A stretch of DNA of 64,000 bases, from contig CAJHNH020000191.1 of NCBI GenBank assembly GCA_905116865.2, positions 266,501-330,500 on the forward strand. The letters run 5' to 3'. A model generated the notes under the pieces. It was not told the origin of the DNA. It saw only the letters and a list, made by a program, of their open reading frames with translations, and searched no databases. The DNA is from Candidula unifasciata. Taxonomy: Eukaryota > Mollusca > Gastropoda > Stylommatophora > Geomitridae. The translations under genes were made by a program, and so were the position numbers. Positions 28,001-37,023 of this stretch are shown piece after piece (position 1 is the stretch's first letter; each line of letters opens with the position of its first letter).

Positions 28001-30707
28001 TAAAGGCCTATATATATAGATATAAGGGACTATATATTTCTGGGCGAGTCCAAGTTTGAATTTTGTGCAGATTACAGATAAGACAGGTTATCAGCCTTAC
28101 AGACCGATGCGTAATGGCTATCATTTCACGACATCCATATATATTTCTTTTTGATTGGTCCTCTTTTTTCAGTTAGTGACTTCGTGTTTGTCGATCTTCT
28201 TGTAAATAAAACTTTCCACCGTTTGCCTGCTCTTCCTCGTGGTCTAATATAACAATTATTGTCAGTTCAATAGCGCTGGTTAAACGATGATGTCTGCCTT
28301 CAAAGCAAGCGAGAATAAATTACGCTGCTGCGGGAAATTCTAGTAGGTGGAAAATCAGTGTTTTAGTTATAACAAAGCAAATCTATTTTTCGACATTGGC
28401 ATTTCCAAAGTGTATCTGTGCTTCCAGACGACAGCTTCTTTTTATAGACACAATGCTGCCAACATCAACAATGGATGACATTTGCTATGTTGTTGGAACG
28501 TATCGACACTTCTCATCTTACTCTGCACTGAAGGCTGCATGCAACCATAAGCCGTCATTGATGCAGATAAGACAAATGTCTTCATAGTATGCGTAGGCGC
28601 ATGGAATCTAACTGCTCATGGGCCTCACTTTTCTAAAAAATGACTTTGGCTCCCAGGTCGACCCAGCCTTGAGTGAGTACCAGGTACAGCCATGGGAAGT
28701 AAAGGCGGCCGGTGTGAAGTTGACCACATCACCCACCAAGTGCCGTTTGGTCTATGACTGACTGACTTTCTACTCCACCAGGACATCACACAAGCGATAA
28801 ACACCAGATGACACAAAGTGCCACCATGCGGATGAGGATCGCCGTGGAGAGGTCCCAGAAACCGCGTTCAGACAATTGGCCATATTTATGGCCTGCTTAT
28901 ATTGCGGCCCCTGGCAAAAGCCAGAGTGGGGCTTCAAATAACAAAAAATTACGTCCTGAAAAGGACGTAAGGATGATTGATAGTTTGGTCTATAAAATAT
29001 AGGTCTAGTCCTATATACCCAATATGCCTGAAAGGCGTGGGAAAGGGTCCTTTTTATTATACTCTTTATAAATAGGAATAAATATTTTAACACCCTCCCC
29101 TCAGCCAAGAAAGACAAGGCAGGGAGAGAAGCGGTTGAGTAGATACTGCTAAATTAAAAAGTGCATGGGATTGAAAGAGTTAAATATAATTGACAGATGT
29201 GCTACTGTGCGGGGCTGTGTGCCCAGAGCCCGGTGTATGTTTTTACCAGGGGACCTACCTTAATGTTGAGTGACGGACTCTTTTCCACGCCTTTAGGCGT
29301 ATTGGGCATATAGGGCTAGACCTAAATTTTACAGACTTATCGTCACGTGGTGGGTGATGCGATCAAAACAACACCCGTTCGTGTTAAGTCTAAGTCCGCA
29401 GAAGCTCAGCACAGTGCACAAGCTCTGTAGCACAGACAAGGATCCTGAAATACTTTGGGTAGATTTTTTACTCCAAATTTTGCCCGGGCAGCACCGCTAG
29501 GCTACTCTTTTCGATGTTCAACTGCCAACATTTTTTTTTACATGCGCAACAATGCACACGGGCGTCCGATCTCACTACCTCAAGACCAGGGGGAATTACT
29601 AAAAGTCCAAGTCAATATGAAAAAATCCCAGCCCTTAGCCGGGATTGAACCCGGCACCTCTAGCACTTGAGGCGGACACCATGCCTCGAGACCACGCAGC
29701 CCCCTCAATCGTAACAGCATGTGCACAAAATCACGTCATGTGTTTTCACCTTGGAAAACTTTACACAGTTACCTAGGTTTGATACGAACCACACAGTTTC
29801 TTCGCCGACTCCAGTGCAAAAACTCTTGTCAACCGCTACATCAAAGAAAACCTGACCTCAGAATCAACTGAGCGCACGGGCGGACTGCTAAATTTAACCA
29901 GATAATCAGACAAAAAAAAGAAAGAAAAAGGGCGTGTGGTTGGGACGAGACAGACTAGTGCAGACACAAAAATATGCAGAAGTCAATGCTTCCCAAAATT
30001 AATATATTAACTTTTGTCCTGAAAATGCGCATGCGAGCGCACTCACAAATATAAACATGCACACACTCAGGCATAATGACAGACACGAAGGCCACACACG
30101 CGCATGCATGAATTCACATACCTCGCATAAACACACTGACACACACAGGGACGCATATAAGCACAACACACACACATAATCACGCGCACAAACACCCCCC
30201 CCCCCACACACACACACACACATACACACCAGGGAACAGACTGATGCTACACGATTTCTAGCAGAAAGGTTGAAGAAGAGGAATTGGTGCTTTCTTAACA
30301 TCCTACCCCAAACAGGGGAAATCCTCAGGTCACAGGACAAACTAATATTTCAGGGGGTGGTAGATAGGCTGCAAACAGTCGTGGGACCTAGGTTGCACTC
30401 TCTCATGGGGCATATGTGAGTTGTGGTTAGGGCCAGTTCTGGATGTTTTAGGGTCGTCAAAAGCCCAAGAAAGCCGGGAAACTCTGGCTTACCATCCTCT
30501 AAAATGTTGAACTGTCCTGTGACGTCATGGGGGGGGGGGGGGGGAAGGGAGGGGGTGATATTACAAAAGAACAGAGGAATCAATTGTTGCGGATTTCAAA
30601 ATGAAACAGAACACGGTGATAACAGGAGCAGGAATGGTATACTTCAAAGTAAGCTTTATACACGTCCGACTTGAGCTATTTAATATCTCATGTCGGATGT
30701 GGTTTTA

Positions 30708-30749
<42 letters not shown>

Positions 30750-30931
30750 TTACGGTGTTGGGGTTATACGCAAACATGATACCTCATTATACAGACACGC
30801 ATGGTCATTGACACAAAGAGGACAGTGGACGGTACTGAGCGGACACCCCCCCCCCCCCCCCCCACTTCTACCAGAACCTTTTAGCATCTAAACAAAACAA
30901 AACTATTTTTTAAATTTGCAATTAAGCACAT

Positions 30932-31014
<83 letters not shown>

Positions 31015-31224
31015 ACATTAGTAGTAATAGCAGTAGTAGTAGCAGCAGCAGCAGTAGTAGTAGCAGCAGCAGCAGTAGTAGTAACAGCAGTAGCAGCGAC
31101 AGTAGTAGTAGTAATCATGGGGGTGGTTGTGGAGATGGAGGCAGTAGCAGCAGTTGTTATGGTGGTGGTGATGAAGGTGGGGGCATTTTTAGCAGTAGCA
31201 GTAATAGCAGTGGTGTTGGAAGCG

Positions 31225-31311
<87 letters not shown>

Positions 31312-31312
31312 A

Positions 31313-31357
<45 letters not shown>

Positions 31358-34300
31358 CAGTAGCAGTAGCAGTAGTAGTTATCATCGTAGTAGTAGAAGT
31401 AGTAAAAGTAGTAGTGGAAGTAGAGGTGGTGGTGGAGGTGGGGGCGACAGCAGCAGTATTAGTAGCAGGAGTAGTAGTAATGGTAGTGGTGGCGGTGGTG
31501 GTGGAGGCAGAAGCAGTAGTAGCAGTAGTAGTAGTAGTAGAAGTAGCAGTAGTAACAGTAATGGTGGTAGTGGAGGCGGCGGCGGCATTAGCATTAGTAG
31601 CAGCAGCACTAGTGTACAGTGCAGACCTGATAACTCACGCAGGACCCACAAAATGTTCCTATCAGAAATAATTGTTATCCAGATAAAAATTCAAGCAAAT
31701 AAAAAAATAATTCGCCGGGAATAAACATATTGTTCTTCACAGCAGAAATTCGCCACATCCGAGATCGCCTTAATCAGTCTGCTCTGCAGTAATAGATAGT
31801 AGTAAGCAGTTACACGCATAGCCCTACCCCCTCCCACTTTTGTTTTTGCCCCAATTTTTTTTAAAAAGCGCCTCTCCTCAATGTTTTCTAAGTGTCGGCG
31901 CCCTGGGACAGAGTGGGAACTAGCAGACGATCGAGAATATGCACATGCATGCCAGTATTCTTCAACCTTTTTAGACCAACGACCTACCGTGTCTCTGATT
32001 TTTCTTCGATCAATAGTCTGCGAGGTCGACCTCTGGGTCTGTTACTGCTGTATCTGTATAACATTGCTATCTGTGGTCTCCTTACAAGATTGGTATCAGA
32101 CAGGACACTACAGAAAGCAGTGTTATACAGATATAGCGGTAACAGACTCAGAGGTAGATCATGCAGACGACTTAACCCAGAAATGTCAGAGACACTGAAA
32201 AGTACTATATACGAAGCGAACAGAAGGGCCCGTTCCAGCGATCTTTTCCTGCCCTGACGCTACGAGGCATTCCAGAAGTAGGGAAAAGAAGAAGAAAGAA
32301 AAGGAGGAGGAAAAGAAAAATGAGGATGAGAAGAAGAAGAAGAAGAAGAAGAAGAAGAAGAAGAAGAAGAAGAAGAAGAAGAAGAAGAAGAAGAAGAAGA
32401 AGAAGAAGAAGAAGAAGAAGAAGAAGAAGACCCACCGCTTGAAGAACACTGATCTAGACAGCGACACTGTACAATGTGCCACATGATGATAGTGACTATT
32501 CAAAACAAACCCGCCATCTGAGCGCGATGACGTCAGCCTGGAGGAATGCTGAACATCAGCGTTGTTGACACGAACATTGTGTAAACAACAGGGAGGGCTG
32601 GGTCAGTTGCTAGCTTTATTGTAAATATAGCAAAAATTCACTAAAGCGAATTCCAAAGAACCGGCAGGGCAAGAGTTCGTGTTAAAACAATTCGTGCGGG
32701 GCATTTTTAATCATAATAAGACATCCCCACATTGTTTTCGTGTTAACCATATGTTTTACTTAAGCGAATCCCCCGTGTGGGTTCCGGGGCCCCATTGTGG
32801 GGGAAAACAAGAATAGACCCACTGCCTCCCCAAAAGCATGTCGTAAGAGTCGACTAATTGGGGAGCTTCCTTTGAAGTCGGAGAGGCAAGGAACCAACAG
32901 TCTGTATTCAAGAGAATGAGATCTGTAAAACTGATGCACGCGCAACACTCAGGTTCTGGAGCAGGACTGCAGTTCAGTAGTGGACGAGCTACCAGAACCT
33001 TCCGCCAGAGTTTACAGCTAGTGAACGCGAAGAAGAAGAAGACTTAAGCGAATTCTTGTTAACGAGATTTGGTGTACAATAATTGTGTGTGAAAGTAGTA
33101 TTATTGGTAATAGTTGTCAAGATAGCAGCAGCGGTAGAAACAGTAGTAGTTGCTGAAGCAGCTGTGGAGGAACAATAGTAGAGCAGCAACAAAAGTAGTA
33201 GTAGTAGCAGCAGCAACAGAAAGAAAAAGAGTATAAGAAAACAAGCCGTTTGTTTTGCTTTCTGAACGTTGTAGACTCGATTCCAGACTTCGTCCTGGCT
33301 TTCTAGAGGTTGTAGATTCGATTCCGGACTTCGTCCCTTGGCGGCTAGCTAGTATAGTTAGATGTGTTTAGACTTTCAAAGTATCGTGTCGTCTGCTGTG
33401 CTCTAGACAGGCAAACAGCTCATCTGCAGAGACAGGCTGATACATATCATGCAAAACCCGACCCCTTTTCATATTTGCAGTCTGTAAAATTAACATCTCA
33501 ATAATGAGAATCAAACAGGTGCAACTTCGAGAAACCCCGTTCAACTATATATCGGTTATATAAGGGCACTAAAAAAACTGTTACCACGTAACCTGTAGTC
33601 TAGTTGGGGGGGGGGGGGTGGGGGGGGGAAGCGGGGTGTCTATGATCAATACTGTAGAACTTATCACCTTTACCACACCGGGCTGCAGGTGACACCTGGC
33701 TGGTGTAACCATACAAGTGCCCTAATTATAACTTATCTGGAGGTTGAACGGGGTATCTGGGATCTGTCTTGTTAGTCTGTCGTCGGGGTTGAGATGTTTC
33801 AATCCCAGGATGGTATGGTAAACATTAATGTAGCAGTCCAGAGGGGTCAAACTGATTTAAATATCTTCCTAAACATTGTGCCCTTTCTATAGCCACTACC
33901 ACTGCCCACTATCACAAGCACCGAGCTGCTGCTACTGCTACCTACTGGAGTATCCGAAAACCTGCTGCGGGTTGGGGGAAATTTAAGCGCCACTTTTTCA
34001 AAAAATTAATGGACCTGATTTAAATAATAATTAAAAAAAAAAGAATCAGGATTTCCTGCCCGTAAAACGGATACACCAAAAACCGGTATTTCGACGCCCG
34101 TAGTTTACTCAATGGGCCTCATATTTTTAGACTGGATGTCTGGCCCAAAAACGTGGACGGACTGGGGTCGGTAGAGGGTGCGTGTAACTTGAATCAACGC
34201 CGGCTTTGAAAAATAATCTCTGAAGGAACTGTTTATCTAATCCTGACATGTGAGTGACTCACCGCATCGCCCTACACAGTTGCATGCTTCGCTGGAATGT

Positions 34301-35179
34301 TTGTAAGGTCGGACAGTTTGAAGATTCACACACAACCATTTATCTAGGAAAGGGCCATTCAACCTACAGGCCGCGACCCACTGCGGAAAAGTCCATGTGA
34401 GCCACCCGCCCCCCTCTCCCCCAAATATACTTAATTAATTATGTAACGAGGTAGCTGGGTTTTTTGCCCCACTTTGTAGGATTAACATCAGAAGAACTCT
34501 ATTTTTATGACACAAGACGTTCTCAAGGATGTCAAATATTGTTTTAAAAAAAATATGGGGCAGGGTTGGGGCAAAGAACAGACCCAATGCCCCTCCCCCC
34601 CCCCCACCCAGGCAAACTGATTGTAAACGTTGATGAACTGGGGTATTTCCTTCGAAGTTGGAGTGCATATGCCTGAGAGGTGATGACCCATTAGCCTGTA
34701 AAACGGATGTGTACGCACAGTTCTAGTTCTGTAACCTGACTAAAGCCCAGAAGTGGACGAAACATCACAACTTTCTGCCGCAGTTTACAGCCGGTAAACG
34801 CTAATAGAACATCACCGTCACCATCTTGTACTGTTTAGGCGTTAGCTAAAGCTGACAGTCAAAACCCTCATTACGTACTACTAGGTCATTGCTCCCGTAC
34901 TGATTCCGGGGTCTCAGTTTAAAGGCGGGGGTGAGCAGGGGGAAGTGGCCAGAAAAGACCCACTCTACACCAATAAGCATGTGGAGGGAGACTGATTAGG
35001 GGTGTTTAATTCGAAGTCGAACTGCATCTGCCTAAAAGGCAAAAAACCAACAGTCTGCATACCAAAAAAAAAGCAAAATCTGTCAACCGGATATGCACGC
35101 AAATCTAATTTTCTGGATCACCAGTCTGGAAAAGGAAAACAGCCATAACATTCCGCTGGAGTCTACAGCCTTTGTGCGC

Positions 35180-35210
<31 letters not shown>

Positions 35211-36990
35211 AAGAAGAAGAAGAAGAAGAAGAAGAAGAAGAAGAAGAAGAAGAAGAAGAAGAAGAAAAAAGAAGAAGAAGAAGAAGAAGAAGAAGAAGAA
35301 GAAGAAGAAGAAGAAGAAGAAGAAGGTATGCTATTCTGCGGATATGTGTCGATGTTGCATACCTACTCTATTTTTTTTTTTTAGCTTGGAAATGGAAATG
35401 AGATATTTGCAATATAGTCCCCCTGGAGATAGTTGTTTACAGGCGGACTGGGAGCCAAATCTCTACACCAGTGTTTTTCAACCTTTTTTTTTAGGTCGCC
35501 CTTTGAGTACATGTTAAGATCCCACACCCTTTGAATATATGTCAAGACCCCCATGACCCCTCCTTCCAACATAACAAAATGTAATCAAAAAAATGTTAAC
35601 AGATTCCACAAGAGAAACAGAAAGTATGGAGATATGTTTTGGTCAAAATATATTATTAATCTATAATTAATTGGGCGTGTTATCCTTTTAAGACTGCCCA
35701 GGCTTTGAGGTTTGAGCTTTATCCACTTACTGACTTTCTACCCCACCAGGACATCACACAAGCGATAAACACCCGATGACACAAAGTGCCACTATGTGGA
35801 TGAGGATCACCCGTGGAGAGGTCCCAGAAACCGCGTTCAGACAATTGGCCATATTTATGGCCTGCCTATATTGCGGCCCCTAGAAAAAGCCAGGGTGGGG
35901 CTTCAAATAACAACAATTTTCATCCTAAACAGAACGAAAATTTATTTTCCAAGTGTTTATTGTTTCAAAACATCAGATACAAATTCTCTTTATAAACAGA
36001 AGCAAAAACAATAAGGTGAGTTGCGAAAAATGATGATGATTCGTACCGTTTCTCATCAACCTTTAACAGGAAGTAGAAACAGTAGGAGGCAGAGAGGATC
36101 GGGGTTCGAGGAAAACTGGGGCTATTGGGTTTGTTGGCGGAAACGGTACTTTCGATGGTAATTTTTTACATTTTAAGAAATATATTTATACACTACAGAA
36201 GAAAGAGAGGGCACGAAAACGTAGCAGACGGACAGGGGGGGGGGGGGGGGGGGGGGGTTGGGGAGAGAAAGGACAGACAGGACCACTCATTATTTTGTAC
36301 ATTGTTGTGAAAGGTGAAAAAATTGGCATTTTATCCATTATTTACATTCCAGAGCAAATTGCATAAAGGACTTAACAAACATGTAAATAAACACCAGAGA
36401 AAAGAAAGGGACACAAACACGTAGCAGGCAGACGGGGCGGGGAGTTGGGGAAGAGGAAAGCACAAAGAAAAGATAGACAGGGCCCACTCATTCTTTCTGC
36501 GTTTCCTTACGGCTAACATCAAATATTGTGGAAAACAGTATCAAATTTTGACATTTTTAAAATGCATCAAACTTTTACACTTCGGACAAATCACAAAAAG
36601 GGACTTTACGAACATGTAAACTAACATCAGAAAAAGAAAATGGCACAAACACGTAGCATTCAGACGGGGGGGGGGGGGGGGGGGGTGGGGTTGGGGGCGT
36701 TGGGGAATAGGAAAGCACAAGGACAAAACTGGATTATTGGGCTTTATGACTGACTTTCTACCCCACTAGGACATCACACAAGCGATAAACACCCGATGAC
36801 ACAAAGTGCCACCATGTGGATGAGGATCACCGTGGAGAGGTCACAGAAACCGCGTTCAGCCTTTAGGCCATATTTATGGCCAGGCTATATTGCGGCCCCT
36901 GGCAAGAGCCAGAGTAGGGCTTCAAATAACGAAAAATTCATCCTAAAAAGGACGAGATTCGCTAATAGCGAATGAGTTTTTTTTATTATT

Positions 36991-37023
<33 letters not shown>

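Noticed and set aside
30903..31671. Poly-Val, poly-Thr and Leu/Pro-rich frames
   Set aside because: Imperfect AGT trinucleotide array; no believable protein.
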